Assembly (NCBI GenBank): GCA_030248065.1
Contig: JASAMV010008713.1
Span: 85,181-149,180 of the forward strand
From: Rhynchonema sp. JSB1_4
Lineage: Eukaryota > Nematoda > Chromadorea > Monhysterida > Xyalidae
Reading direction: 5' to 3'
DNA length: 64,000 bases
Part shown: piece by piece, positions 26,851 to 38,572 of the stretch
Layout: the number at the start of each line of letters is the position of its first letter
Position numbering within the stretch: the stretch's first letter is position 1
The notes under the pieces: generated by a model
Databases searched by the model: none
Told to the model about the DNA's origin: nothing
What the model saw: only the letters and a program-made list of their open reading frames with translations
Position numbers and translations under genes: made by a program

Positions 26851-28216
26851 ATAGTGTAAAAAAAATGTTCTAAAACGTCCAAAAATGGCCTTTTTGGGGG
26901 TTATTTTTTGTCATTTTTTCTCAAGGGTCGAAAAATTTTCTTCACAAAATCACCTTTGGGGCATGTATTTGGTACCTAACATACCCCAAATGATGTGATA
27001 CATGGGACACAGTATGCATGTACCTACATGGTACTTCGATGTCATGACCTATCAGGTCGGTCATATACGACCGATTCAGCTACCCGACAAGTATTTCTAC
27101 AGCTTATATTCTCAATTCTGTGTGGTTTATGTGTGAATCTTGCTTATTCGGTCACAAACTGTTGTGTCCGATACCACAGAGCAGCAATCATTGGTCCATA
27201 TCAAGCACAGACTGTTGGATCGCACCGAAATGACGTAAACACCCTTCATAAGTGATGCAAACCAAGTCACTAAAGTGACTTGTCAATTAAAGTTGCATTT
27301 TTTCGTGATTTTGCGCGTTTTTAGGCAAATTTGGTAAAATTTCCCCGAATCTCAGACTTCTTAAAAAAAAATTAAAAAAAAAATTTTTTTTTAAAAAAAC
27401 TTGTTTAAAAAAAATTTTTTTTCCAACCCTGAGTGTGGCTGTGACCGCAACCGCCTGTGGTGGCGGTGGCGTTTTCGAGAATTTGGGCCATTCTGGTGGT
27501 ATACCGAAGACACGACTTCACTGACCTTGTTGCTGGAATGGAAAAGGAAAGCCGAGCAAGCAACGAACACCGGCCAAGACACGAAGCAGGCCGAAAATTG
27601 CAAAAATGAAACAGGGAAATCTTCTCTTCCGTTCACGAACAGCACCTGCACCCGCGTTTGCAGGGAGTTGTCGGTCGAACCACGCCACCGTGACCGCGAA
27701 GTCCAAAGCTGACCTTTTTTTAGCTTTTTTCCACACTAGCCCCCTCAGGCACGCTATCTCCCCGGTATCCCCCTCTACTATCTCCCCTCCCGGTTCACTA
27801 CCTCCCCCAATTTTTGCCTAAAATGGCCATTTTTAGGCCTAAAATGGGTATTTCTAGGTTAAAATGTGTGATTTTCAGGTCAATGTTCTCAAAAGTCGCC
27901 AAAATACCCTTTTTATGAAGAACTTTTCCAAAAAGGGGAAAAAATAGGTCAAATTTTCTGCCTCAAAAAGTGACTTTTTTCTGAATTTGGGTCTTCCCCC
28001 CTTCCCCCTTCGGGGGTGCACTATCTGCCCATCCAAAATAACGGGGGGTCCGCTATCTCCCCCTCCGGACCAGGAACTACACTGTTGAGCAATAGACAAT
28101 CCAAAAGTAAAAACGGTCTGAGAATAGGTGTTTTTGCCTTAGGAATATTTGGAAAACATCTTTTTTTCGAGAAAAATCGTTTTTTTAAATGTTGGTCATA
28201 CTGACCCATTGGTCAG
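26851..28216. other. Non-coding, low-complexity region
   Basis: Contains homopolymer-rich stretches (A/T runs at 27360-27422, one ending in CCAACCCTGAG, reminiscent of a hAT terminus) and C-rich blocks with repeated CTATCTCCCC (27730-28075). No exon is supported. Confidence 0.5.
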
Positions 28217-28516
28217 TAAAGGCAGTCTACCGGAGGTTGTCACTCAGCCCCCGAATACCGTAACCCACCGCAAGCGAGATCGTTGCGAGACCCATGCTGA
28301 TCGCTGCTTATCGACACGTGTATTAGCGGCAGCAAGCTGGAAATTGTCATCGTGCGCGTCGGTCCCCAAAGCTTCGAAATGTTGGTTGATGTTGGCGCTA
28401 ACACGCAAAACATAGATAAAAAACAAAATGGTCTCGCCACGGTCCTTGCAGATCAAAATTACGGTGGGTTTACGGTATTCGGGGGCTGAGTGACAACCTC
28501 CGGTAGACTGCCTTTA
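28217..28516. mobile_element. 300-bp TIR element (MITE), copy 1
   Basis: Terminal inverted repeats of about 50 bp begin AAAGGCAGTCTACCGGAGG and end in the complement. TA lies at both outer ends, consistent with a TA target duplication (Tc1/mariner-like; superfamily is inferred). The internal sequence is shared with copy 2 in the opposite orientation. Confidence 0.85.
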
Positions 28517-28635
28517 CAGTAGTACGTGGATGCTACTTGTGATTTGTGAACACTAAAAACTTCTATCTCCCAGCAAAAAAGTAATTTTCAAAACGCAAAG
28601 GCAGATGCACATGCGAAACAGATTGCAGTTGCAGA

Positions 28636-28933
28636 TAAAGGCAGTCTACGCGAGGTTGTCACTCAGCCCCCGAATACCGTAACCCACCGTAATTTTGATC
28701 TGCAAGGATCGTGTCGAGACCATTTTGTTTTTATCTATGTTTTGCGTGTTAGCGCCAACACCAACCAACATTTCGAAGTTTTGGTGATCGACGCGCACGA
28801 TGACAATTTCCAGCTTGCTGCCGCTAATACACGTGTCGATAAGCAGTGATCAGCATGGGTCTCGCAACGATCTCGCTTGCGGTGGGTTACGGTATTCAGG
28901 GGCTGAGTGACAACCTCCCGTAGACTGCCTTTA
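28636..28933. mobile_element. 300-bp TIR element (MITE), copy 2, inverted relative to copy 1
   Basis: Same termini (AAAGGCAGTCTAC...) and the same interior reversed, for example TTGCGTGTTAGCGCCAACACC. It ends 34 bp before the predicted start codon of the mannosyltransferase-like gene at 28968, so it overlaps that gene's likely promoter or 5' leader. Confidence 0.85.
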
Positions 28934-28967
28934 CATATGGGTAAGATTCTTTGCGAAACGAAAACCA

Positions 28968-30993
28968 ATGGCAATGTTCAGTGACGTGCTGTTGTTGGAA
29001 CCGTTTTTTGGCGGGTCTCATGCTCAACTTTTCAACACGCTTTCCGCCTGGCTTAACAAACGAGTGTCAAAGACTGTCACGTTACCAGCGACCAAGTGGC
29101 ACTGGCGGGCTCGCACAGCCGCGTTGATCATCGCACAGAAAATTCGACCGGACGAAAAGTTCAAGTTGGTGAGACAGAGACTCGCAGGTGCCGCGCCGGA
29201 AATGCATGAAGATGAAACATATTATTGCCCATAACTCCCTCGTTTCCAGGTTTTGATCCTCCACCCGGTGATACTCCGCTAGTTTGCTGGGAGATAGGGT
29301 GGCAGATCGGTGTGGATTGTGGAAGTTGGCACGCGGCTTGGCTTAGGCTTGCACTTGCAGGCTTGGGCTTCAGTCTGGGGCTAAGCAGTTGTCGATCGAT
29401 CAGGTGTGCTTAACGCTGAGTTATATCCAGGCTTTGTTTTCAAGGTTAGGCCCCCTTAGGCTTGGGTTTAGGCCTAATTTTTGTGGAATTTGACCCTTTT
29501 TCAAAACTTGCGAACTTTTTTTGTTTTTGCGCTCAGTTTTGTTTCTTCTTCAGATAATGTTGATTTCCTCCTATAGGTCCCTTGTTTGCTGCATTTTTCT
29601 CATCACTGACAGAATTTCTTGGCTTGGAAACTCCATCGAGTAATTAGGTATGTGCATTTACAAACAAGCAACAGCATTAAACGACAACTGGTCTGTCTTC
29701 CAAACAGCAAACCACATAAAACTTGGAAACTGGGGAGTTGTGGTCAATCGCATGAATCATCACTGGCTCCCCATTAAAAAATAACAGCTGCATTGGCGGC
29801 CTTGAAGATTGTTTCACTTGAGCACAAATAAAAGGATAGTCTCCACCGCCAAGCTGCAGCAACAAACACCCTCACTTTAAACTCACAGGTTTCTTTTCTG
29901 CTCGTCCGTGTTGAACCTGGCAGAATTGCTCGCTCTTCGACCCCAACTGCAACACGCTACGAAGGTGGTGTATTTCCACGAGAATCAGTTGACCTATCCG
30001 GTGCAGTCGACCAAAGCTCGCGACTTTCAATACGGATACAATCAGATCATGACTTGGTTTGTTTACTTGGTGTAATTGATCAGAAACGATTGTTATGCAA
30101 ATGATTTTTCCAGTCTGGTCGCTGATCGTGTGCTGTTCAACTCGTCATACAACATGGAAACATTCCTCGGTCGCATAAAAGCTCATCTAAAACTGATGCC
30201 TGATTTTCGACCAGGTGACCTCGCCGACGAAATCAGGCCCAAATGTCAAGTCATGTATTTTCCCATCGAGTTCCCCATCACGTCCACTGCTAAAAGACGG
30301 GGCAGCGACGTTCTACACATTGTTTGGCCGCATAGGTGGTGAGTTGTTGACGAAATTTTACGAATAATAAAAAATCGATTATGTTCCACTGCTGCAAGTC
30401 AGGGAGCACGACAAGGACCCGACAACGTTATTCAATGTCCTGTACGACTTGGCCAAATCAAGACGCTTCAAGCTATCCGTTTTGGGTGAAAATTACGACA
30501 AGAAGCCGGGTTGGATCATATTTTACTGCTTCTTTCGGACGAGACTTCAAGAAATGTACCAAAGGCATGTAATATATTATTGTATTGCAATAAATTTTCA
30601 GAAATCTTCTCCGAAGCTGAACACAGGCTGAGTGCCCATATCGAGAACTGGGGTTTTACACCGGACAAGGCGACCTATTACTCAATACTGTCATCGGCTC
30701 ACATAGCTGTATCAACAGCAAAACACGAGTTTTTCGGCGTTGCAATGCTCGAGGCGACACATTTGGGCTGCTATCCGTTGTGTCCAAACAATCTCGTTTA
30801 TCCGGAAATATTCCCGTCTGAATGCCTGTACAACACGCCAACACAATTACTGAAACGATTGAGCACATACTGTGATGATGTGGAATCGGTGCTGCAAGAC
30901 AGAACTGATATCAGGATTGATATTGAACAATTTTCGGCCTCAAATTTACGTCAGAAATACATGAATCTATTTGCACTAAGAAACGTGGAATAA
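28968..30993 (+). CDS. tRNA-queuosine alpha-mannosyltransferase-like glycosyltransferase (GTDC1/DUF3524 family), 5 exons
   Basis: Exons 28968-29164, 29889-30056, 30114-30338, 30403-30509 and 30602-30993; phases agree and the product is 362 residues. Family landmarks are [14 protein letters not shown] at the N terminus, [77 protein letters not shown] and the GT4-like donor-binding region [20 protein letters not shown] near residue 290. In animals this family adds mannose to queuosine in cytosolic tRNA-Asp; that role is inferred from family knowledge. The first ATG (28968) lies just past a MITE; a second in-frame ATG is two codons downstream. Intron 1 (724 bp) contains TTAGGC-like tracts and uses a GTTGGT donor. 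The 3' end is 11 bp from the convergent gene. Confidence 0.88.
29330..29490. repeat. Degenerate TTAGGC-like tract in intron 1 of the mannosyltransferase gene
   Basis: Repeated AGGCTTGGGCTT, TTAGGCTTGGGTTTAGGC and similar units, followed by TTTGACCCTTTTTC, a phrase also seen next to the 21.6-kb tract. The units resemble the TTAGGC telomere repeat known from many nematodes, but they are too degenerate to call telomeric. Confidence 0.45.
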
Positions 30994-31004
30994 AAACGAC
31001 AGTG

Positions 31005-31910
31005 TTAAGTTTTCTTGTGTTTTTGATTCTTACTGGTCTTGTTCTTTCGTTTCGACTGCACAAATTGTGCCTGCGTCTTGAATTGCTCGCGACTTTCACG
31101 CGCCAGCTTCCGTTCTTCGGCACGTGTTTCTTGCAGTTTCTTGTAGTTGACATAGTCGCGTTTCGGTGGTCGAGCGCCCAAAGCGACCACGTGGCGTATT
31201 TGTGCGTCGACAGCAGTCGCACCCGAACTACCACCAACGGCGACCAGTTTTTGCACATCCAACATCAGTCGACGTGCGCTGAGTTTAGCTGACGGTTTGG
31301 AATCGCCCGAAGTCTGTCCGCTGGTGGAGACGTGTTGTGAGGAATCGGCCACTTTGCCATCCGTTTCAGTGCGTTCTAAACACAGCAATTTGATTTAACA
31401 GACATTGCTAAGCAGTGACAGCGACCAGTGTTGGCCAATCCTATGATCAATCAATATCAAATCTCTGAGTGCCAAAGACCGTGCATAGTGGAGTGGCGAA
31501 AGACTGAGCAGTGGGATTTGGCCTTGGCCGAGGGTGTCGAACAATGGGTCCAAACCAACGACTATCATCACGCAAAACGTCTTGACCAGCTCGGAGCAAT
31601 CTTAAGGGCGATTGACACAATGGCAGCGTTGGGAACAGCGTGTGCGATTTTCTCGTTTCACGTACCTGCCACATAGCCAAGACTGTGTCGCTTTCAATTC
31701 GCGACGGGCATGCACGCCTCACAAAAAGGCAGACCAACTTTTTCTTGCCACGACAGGGACATCCCCGGGTGGACCAGCACGTTGCACAGCCAATCCATTC
31801 AATGCACCATCATTAGATTCACATATTTGTTGCACTGCCGTGTCCAGACTGACATACGATGTGATCGGTGCACCCGAAAACACGTCCACATCGGAGTCAA
31901 ACCAGTCCAT
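31005..31910 (-). CDS. C1orf131-like (DUF4602-type) small basic protein, 2 exons
   Basis: Exons 31739-31910 and 31005-31375 join in phase through a GTTGGT donor and give 180 residues. The N terminus is acidic (MDWFDSDVDVFSG). The C-terminal half has the conserved-looking stretch LGARPPKRDYVNYKKLQETR followed by a Lys/Arg/Gln-rich helix and a basic tail (SKRKNKTSKNQKHKKT). This matches my recollection of the C1orf131/DUF4602 family, linked to ribosome biogenesis in the nucleolus. The assignment rests on that one motif, so confidence in the name is moderate and in the gene itself good. Confidence 0.62.
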
Positions 31911-33030
31911 CGCGAGTCCTGAGTCTCAAACCTTGTGGAATGCGAACACTATTACAATTAAAATGGGAAAATAATGCGAAATATCGGTGACGTTACCGAA
32001 TGAAATGACAAACGAGATCAACAACGCACATGCATAGGCCCAAGATTTTATTCAAAAATAGAATCCGAAGTCGATGAAGCTGAAAGAGGATGGTTTTCAA
32101 AAGAAAAATGAATATGCGCCAAGTTCGTGACTGTGAGTGACTATTGGCAAAAGGTTGACCGTATCAGTTACGCCCAGATATACCTGTTTCGGCGCGGAGT
32201 TTGCTTCTATTTCTTCTGGGTGTCTTTACTCTTCACATTTTCTTTCTAACTCCGTTCTTGCGAACCGAGACCGAGACTCTTCACATGTTCTTTTCGGTCG
32301 GCTTCATTTTTTCTTTGTCAGTCGTCACACTTCTTTCTTCCAACTTCATCCTTCAAAAAGCGAAAAAAATTCATTACAATCAGTACAAAACAAAGCACAC
32401 ATTCCAAAAAGGAAACACCAAGAACAAGAATAAACAATGGCAAAATATAACCCCCGACAGAAACAATCTACCCAGGTTATCGCTCCGAAAAAAGGATAGA
32501 GAAGAGAACTGCCATACAACAAACAATAAAAAGTATAATACGTATCGCACTAGAAACTCGAAAATGTGACTTGGTTGGGTGGGAACCAAACTGAATGTTA
32601 CCAGACATGGTGGACCAGATGCACATAAAATCCTCCCAAGATTATGAGCCCTAAAACAAATGGAAAGCTACATGTCGCAGTTACATACAAAGAATGTCGT
32701 CAACCTGGCCGGCTCGTCTGTGTTTCTTGTGTGAAAATACATGCTAAAACTAGAATGAAACATTGTACAAAACTCATTTGTGGCGTGATATTCAAAAAAC
32801 TCATACAGAAATGGAAGTTCGACGCGTGGCTCTGCGTGAACTCACGATTGAACGCCGAAAAAAACAGGTCGAGCACAACAGATCGGTAGAAAAAGAACAA
32901 CAAACGAACAATGACAGCGCGCAACAAACGGCACAACACAAAAAGAACAAGCAAGAGCAATCCTGTGGTGCACTACAAAAGTACGGAATCACCCAAAACA
33001 AACCTGCCAAACACAAAGCAACACCGGTGG
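31911..33030. other. Intergenic region; probable 3' UTR of the Tra2 gene
   Basis: No exon supported. AT-rich sequence from 32040 to 33030 lies downstream of the Tra2 stop codon and contains several possible polyadenylation signals on the minus strand. Open frames on the plus strand are antisense shadows. Confidence 0.5.
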
Positions 33031-35005
33031 TCAGTAATAATCATCATGTTCGTACGGCCGCGGACTGTAGGACGGACTTCGACGATAGCCACGTGACGAT
33101 GGACCACCGTAGTAATCGCCACCGTAACCTCGGCTTCCGTAGCCACCGTAACCCCGATAACCACCGCCACCGCCTCGCCCGCCGAAGCCTCGCGAACCGC
33201 CAAAGCTGCATAGAGCGTTTCATACACATGTTTTGAACACTTTGCGAAAGAATGATGTGCAACGCAAACTAACCCTCCTCCACTCGACCGTCCGCCCATG
33301 TACATGCCCGGTGTTGGTGTGTGTGCACGTTTGGTCACAGAGTAGTCCACCCGGATTCGATGACCGTCCATCTCGATATCCGTCGATTTTTCCTTGGCCT
33401 GATAAACATTTTATAGTCTTTTCGAAAACACTTTTTGGTCCAAAAATGCAATTGAGATTTGAGGTACCTCAATGGCGTCTTCCAGATTTTCGAAATAAAT
33501 GAAGCCGAAACCACGTGAACGGCCGGTCTGTAATGAGAATGAACGATTGATGGTCTGTCTGAAATTGTGACAAACTCATTCCATAAGCTCGGCACAGCAT
33601 ATTGTCTGTCAACGTTGGCTTGAACTCAGAAACTCTTACATCAAAAGGGCCAACACACCGGATGATCATAGACGAGCTGGACACGTTCAATGGGTCCGTA
33701 TTTGCTGAAATGATCCTTCAGATCGCGATCGGTCGTGTACAGGCTCATGCCGAACACACCCAGGCACTTGGATTCTTTCGGGTTGTCCTGAATGATGTTT
33801 TTTTAAAATTATGCTTACAAAGAGAAAACAGACAAATATTTCACTTCGCACAAGTAAACGGATTTCCTACTGAACGGATACTTTTAGTCGCCTCACCCTC
33901 TCGCCCATATACATTCGACGTTTCGGTGACGTGCCACGCAGTGTGTGGTCGTATCGGTCGAGGCTGCGGGATCGGCTGCAAAATAGATGCGCGGAAAAGA
34001 TAGACTTGAGTGAAATGGACAAAAAACCCTACTGGCTCCTTGGACAATGAGCAAATTTCACGGGAGCCACAGGGGCCTTGCCCCCTTTGGTCAACGTAGG
34101 GGCCACCGTTTCGGACAGAAGGTAAACGACACCTAAACCGTTGGATTTTCACTCTAATACGCTTCAAAGATTCGAGAATCGTGCGCGCTGCTCATTTTGT
34201 GCAGTATTTGGCTTAAAATCTAGTGATTATAGACAAGCACGGGAGAAAAACGATTTTTGAAAAATCAAACATACAAAAATGACTTTTGGAACTTGGCCCC
34301 TTTGGCCGAAAGCTGGATGCGCCACTGCTAATCATCCTAGTCCAAAACATTGAGATGAGGTCATATCTAGGTAGATTGACCACTACCGACCTGCGTGAAT
34401 ACCTGCTGCGATGGTGACGTCGACTGCGACTGCGGGATCGCGACCGACGTTTGTGTTTACGTCGATGAGATCGAGATCTGCGCCAAAATTAATTCTTTCG
34501 TGTCCAAAATTTGTTACAATTGTGATTGTTGATTTTTAATAGGTTGTTCAAATGAACGTGGAACAAATCCTTGTGACGGAAACAGTCACAATTTCTGAAC
34601 AATTCACTCACGATCATTTTAAACCAAAAACACACTTTCTCGGAAATAAATTACAGGTAATTCTTTTCCGATAATTTATTTTCGAAAATAACCGGGCTTC
34701 GGAAAAGACATTTTATTTTTCTTAAAAAAACGCTTTTTGTGAGTTACTCACAATAACCAAGTATCACTCGGTCTCTACCTGGAACGTGACCGACTGCGAC
34801 TTGATTCTGAGCTCGACGATCGTGACCGATGTCGACGACGTTTCTTCGACTTTGACGATCGGATTTTGCGTTTTCTGTCCGACCCAGAGCGCGATCGTGA
34901 CCTTGAACGATCACTCTGTTCTTCTTTCACGTCATCCTCCAGTCCGTTGTGTTCATCGCTGGTCTTCGCAACCTGAGTGGTGTTGTTCATTGGACTTTGG
35001 CTCAT
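33031..35005 (-). CDS. tra2: Transformer-2 (Tra2)-type SR splicing factor, 7 exons
   Basis: Exons 34779-35005, 34403-34477, 33897-33975, 33659-33787, 33468-33527, 33274-33398 and 33031-33205; all phases fit, 289 residues. Order of parts: N-terminal RS domain ([29 protein letters not shown]), then one RRM at about 130-212 with RNP2 CLGVFGMSL and RNP1 [10 protein letters not shown], the Tra2-specific linker [14 protein letters not shown], and a Gly/Tyr-rich tail ending EHDDYY. Tra2 proteins bind purine-rich exonic enhancers and promote exon inclusion in the nucleus. Upstream, ATGAGCGACTCGGGC at about 35095 followed by a GTGAGC donor could be an alternative first exon, but its phase does not join the ATG exon used here. 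Confidence 0.92.
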
Positions 35006-35488
35006 TTTTTAAATTAAACTCAATGATAATCAAGAAGACAAAGAACAACTTGAAAGCTCACATCATCTTCATTGCCCGAGTCGCTCATTCTGTTGTTGTC
35101 GTGCGAATTTACGACTAATTAATGCTGAGATGCTGAAAAAATGTTTAAGGGGGTTCTGGGGGGCTGTACTTTTTTGGAGGGGCTCTATCTTAGGGAATAC
35201 GACAGTTGTGGAAAGAACTGATTTTTTTCGGGGTTAATGTGGCCGACCGGGCCGGGCAAAACCTCAAGCCAAAATAAGCCGGGCCAGGCTGACCGGACTT
35301 TTCATAGGGTTTTCAACGAGTCTTAGTTCTCCATAATTTTTTCTTCGCTACTGGAAAAACGTCACTTTGCCGACTTTTTTTAAAACAACAAAGAAACTTG
35401 CTTAAAAAAAGAAAAAAACGATTTTTTCCTTTTTTTCAAAGCGCATGCGCGTGCTCTTTGGTGGAAAAATTGTGGAATATGTGGAATC
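35006..35488. other. 5' flank of Tra2, possible alternative first exon
   Basis: Besides the ATG-containing segment near 35095 (MSDSGNEDD then GTGAGC), I see only low-complexity sequence, with T-rich runs around 35380-35430. Confidence 0.4.
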
Positions 35489-36369
35489 ACCGTAAAAACC
35501 TAAATACAGCCCCCGAAATAGAGCCCCCCGTAATACAGCCCCCAAAATGGGGTTAGTGAATTAATAAAGCCTTAATTTCAGTGAAATACAGTAAAAACCT
35601 AAATAGAAGGGGGCTCTATTAATTCACTGACCCCTTTTTGGGGGCCCTATTACGGGGGGCTCTATTCCGGGGGGCCTCTAACAATTCACTGACCCGAACC
35701 TGAAAAATTGTTCTCAGAAATACCCCCAAAACTCCTAAAAAGGGGGTTTGAAAGGATGTTTTTTCGCTTGTAATCGCATTTATTCGTGTCTATTCGTCAA
35801 TAAGAGGCGTATTATGTGCTCTGAACGAACAACAAACGTGCATAAATGTACCTGTGCACCACTATCAAGCCTTAATACACTACTAGTATAGGGGATGTTA
35901 CTTAGTTGGGGGGCCTATTCCGGGGGGGCTCTATTAATTCACTGACCCCTTTTTGGGGGCTGTATTACAGGGGGCTCTATTCCGGGGGGCTGTATTTAGG
36001 TTTTTACCAATGGTGTAGCTGGGGGGGTGGGGGGGTCCCCCCTAGGTACAGTAGGTAGGTTGCCGCCCCTAACCTGGTACAGTAGGTAGGTTGCCGCCCC
36101 ACCTAACTTTTTACCCAAAACATTCATTTTTGGCTTAAAATTGCATAAAATTAGCATATTTGTCTGCAAATAGGCGAAAAATCGCGCGCTGCGCGCGAAA
36201 TTAGTGTTTTAGGCCACATTTTCTTCAGTATTTAGACATAAAAAATTTCGGTTTCCAGATACCCCCCCCCTAGCTCGGCTGGTACAGTGGGTAGGTTGCC
36301 GCCCCGCATTTTGGGTGGTACAGTAGGTTGCCGCCCCGCCTGGGTAGCTACACCACTGGTTTTTACGGT
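35489..36369. mobile_element. TIR element rich in GGGGGCTCTATT units, split by a hAT-type insertion
   Basis: The left terminus ACCGTAAAAACCTAAATAC and right terminus GTATTTAGGTTTTTAC...GGT are complementary over about 80 bp, including AGAGCCCCC and TGTATTACAG phrases. Extra partial copies of the same unit lie inside (35588-35700, 35900-35960). The right terminus is interrupted by the element at 36008-36358. Confidence 0.72.
36008..36358. mobile_element. hAT-type MITE with perfect 8-bp target duplication
   Basis: The ends CAATGGTGTAGCT and AGCTACACCACTG are inverted repeats. GTTTTTAC lies at 36000-36007 and again at 36359-36366. Sub-terminal GGTACAGTAGGTAGGTTGCC units occur in both halves. 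No coding frame. A related end (complement of CAATGGTGTGGCTGGGGGGG) lies at 37405-37432. Confidence 0.88.
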
Positions 36370-36432
36370 ATGTATATTTTTCCGGAACAAATGCATATGC
36401 TCGAAAAACGAACTACAAACGTGCATATGTGC

Positions 36433-37289
36433 CAGAGGTCGCAATCGGGCCGGCCCGAGCTCGGGCCGTGCCGCGATTTCGGGCCTTTGGTTCAGAGGCC
36501 GGGCATGGCCGGAGATTTGGAGGTTCGGGCCGGGGCCCCCTCCCGAAGCTTTTCTGAAGTGACTCATTTTACTGAAAGAATAGTAATTTTTTCTCAAAAA
36601 TACTCTAACCGCCCGGCCCGACCGAACCCCCAAATCTCCGGCCCGGCCCGGCCCGAATTTGTGGCTCTGATTTTGGGGCCGTAATTCGTGGACCGGTCGA
36701 CCGCTGACCGGTGCATTTAGCTACGGTAGCTATAGCACAGGCAGCGGACGGAGCCCGCTAACGGCAACCTCGTTAACCGTGTGGGAATGTTCTGCAAGCT
36801 GGAGCAGCGGACGGAGCCCGCTAACGGCAACACCGTTAACCGTGTGGGAATGTCCTGCTATCGGAAATATGGGTTACGGTAGCTATGCTGCCTGTGCTAT
36901 AGCCACCGTAGCTAAATGTACCGGTCAGCGGTCGGCCGGTCCACGAATTACGTTCCCCTGATTTTAACCCAATTTTTGTCATAATTTTTGCGATTTTTTG
37001 AATATTTGAAGATTTTTGTCATAAATTTTTTTGGTTGAAAGAAAATTCACTGTTTTCCATGAAAAAGTCGTCAGATAGGCAAACCAATCACTTACTTGCC
37101 AATCCGTCAGAAATTTTAGTATTTTTGACAAAAAATCCCTACTTTTTCAGTAAAATAAGTCACTTCAGAAGCGTCGAGCCGGGGTGCCCGGCCCGGCCCG
37201 ACCCTCCAAATCTCCGGCCCGGCCCGGCCCGAACCAAAAGCCCAAAATCGCGGCCCGGCCCGGCCCGACGATTGCGACCGCGACCTCTG
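36433..37289. mobile_element. TIR element with CAGAGGTCGC ends and GGCCCGGCCC-rich arms
   Basis: The left end CAGAGGTCGCAATCGGGCC and right end GACCGCGACCTCTG are inverted, and the GC-rich subterminal arms (CCAAATCTCCGGCCCGG) also pair. The terminus suggests hAT, but I could not find a matching 8-bp duplication. It contains the element at 36681-36953. Confidence 0.72.
36681..36953. mobile_element. Palindromic element nested inside 36433-37289, with internal tandem duplication
   Basis: The ends GTAATTCGTGGACCGG and CCGGTCCACGAATTAC pair and extend about 65 bp inward (TTTAGCTACGGTAGCTATAG). The centre carries two near-identical tandem copies of a unit starting GCAGCGGACGGAGCCCGCTA. Confidence 0.78.
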
Positions 37290-37404
37290 ATTTTATACTT
37301 ATACCATTTTGAGCCAAAAATAGCAACCTACTGTACCAGCCGGTGGTCGGCGACCTACCTACTGTACCAGGATGGCGCGTCAATCTACCTACCTACTGTA
37401 CCTA

Positions 37405-37432
37405 GGGGGACCCCCCCCCAGCCACACCATTG
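37405..37432. repeat. Isolated terminus related to the hAT MITE at 36008
   Basis: The sequence reads as the complement of CAATGGTGTGGCTGGG and is preceded by CTACCTACTGTACC units. No matching opposite end with a shared 8-bp flank was found, so this may be a truncated copy. Confidence 0.5.
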
Positions 37433-38572
37433 AGTGTCATGTCAATGTTAGTGTTAGTGTAAGGTGTCGATGTCAAGGTTTTGGAAAACCGCTTCTGTGG
37501 ACCGGACCGGGCCCTGATCTCTTTCATTGAATTTGCATTGTCCAACTGCCAGTTTCAGTTTCGAGCTCAACCGGCGTCGCCACCACATGATGAAGCGGTT
37601 GGCCAGCGCCCAAGAATGAAGTAGGTCAAAGTGGGTGGATTTTGGTATTGCTGAGAGTGATCCCAAACCCTACAGTGTCGCATGTTGTTTGGTTGATTGA
37701 TCTTTCGAATAGAATGCACAAGCCATCTGGTGAAATCAAACAAAGCGATCACGACTTGTAGGTACTCTTTTTACTTTATGGACGTGACAATCATTCCAAT
37801 CATTCGTGGCAACAACAATTTTTTCGTCACGTGAGGCGTGGTATGCATGCACATTTCTTACACAAACTGTTTGAACCATTATGCAACGCTTCAAACAAGC
37901 TGATACTGACGGATACTGATCCTTGTCCAGTTTAGGATGCAAACATGAAAGTCACACAATACAATTCCTCATGGAATTGGTTGCACGAAACATCCAGTGC
38001 ACGACCAGTGCGCGACTAGTGCACTTGGAATGCACAACAGCGGCGGTGGCGTTACGAACTGACAAGCTCAAACAGGCGCCCGACTACGCCAAGCTCTTAG
38101 ATTTCCATGTCAATACGGGATGCGTTGAACTAGAATTTATTCTGGCGGGAACTGCTCAAATTAGGGAAATTTCCATGTCAAAACAAATAAAAATTGAATT
38201 TTTCTTCATTTTTCATCATCCCTCTTTGCAGCAGGCGATGAATAGCGGAATAAGGAATAGCGCACCAAATGCAATGTGGTGAATGACGCACAACTCTATT
38301 GACCTGTTTTCGTTAGCTTACAACCTTCAACCAGCCCAAAAGTATAGCGAAGCGCAATTTGGTGTAAAAGCATCTGGTTTCTGTAGAGCAGCACATAAAG
38401 CGACAACACGTGGCGGCCGAATGCGCCTTGCAGTCGTTTGCTAGGTGAAACGTATAACCTGCTTTATTGCTGTCTTGTTATAAATTTTGGTTCAGCTAAA
38501 GGAGCTGAAGTTCAATTTCGAATATTTTAGCGCCGACCAGGGCACAGTTGTTTTGTCGTGCACAACTTCGGG

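Noticed and set aside
32763..33236. A Gln/His/Arg-rich plus-strand frame opposite the Tra2 tail
   Set aside because: It is the antisense shadow of the Gly/Tyr-rich last exon and 3' region of Tra2.
35489..36369. CRISPR-like repeats because of regularly repeated GGGGGCTCTATT units
   Set aside because: The spacing is irregular, copies are inverted, and the genome is clearly animal; it is a TIR element with internal duplications.
36232..36684. Pro/Arg/Gly-rich frames on both strands, resembling low-complexity proteins
   Set aside because: They arise from GGCCCGGCCC-rich inverted arms of a mobile element.
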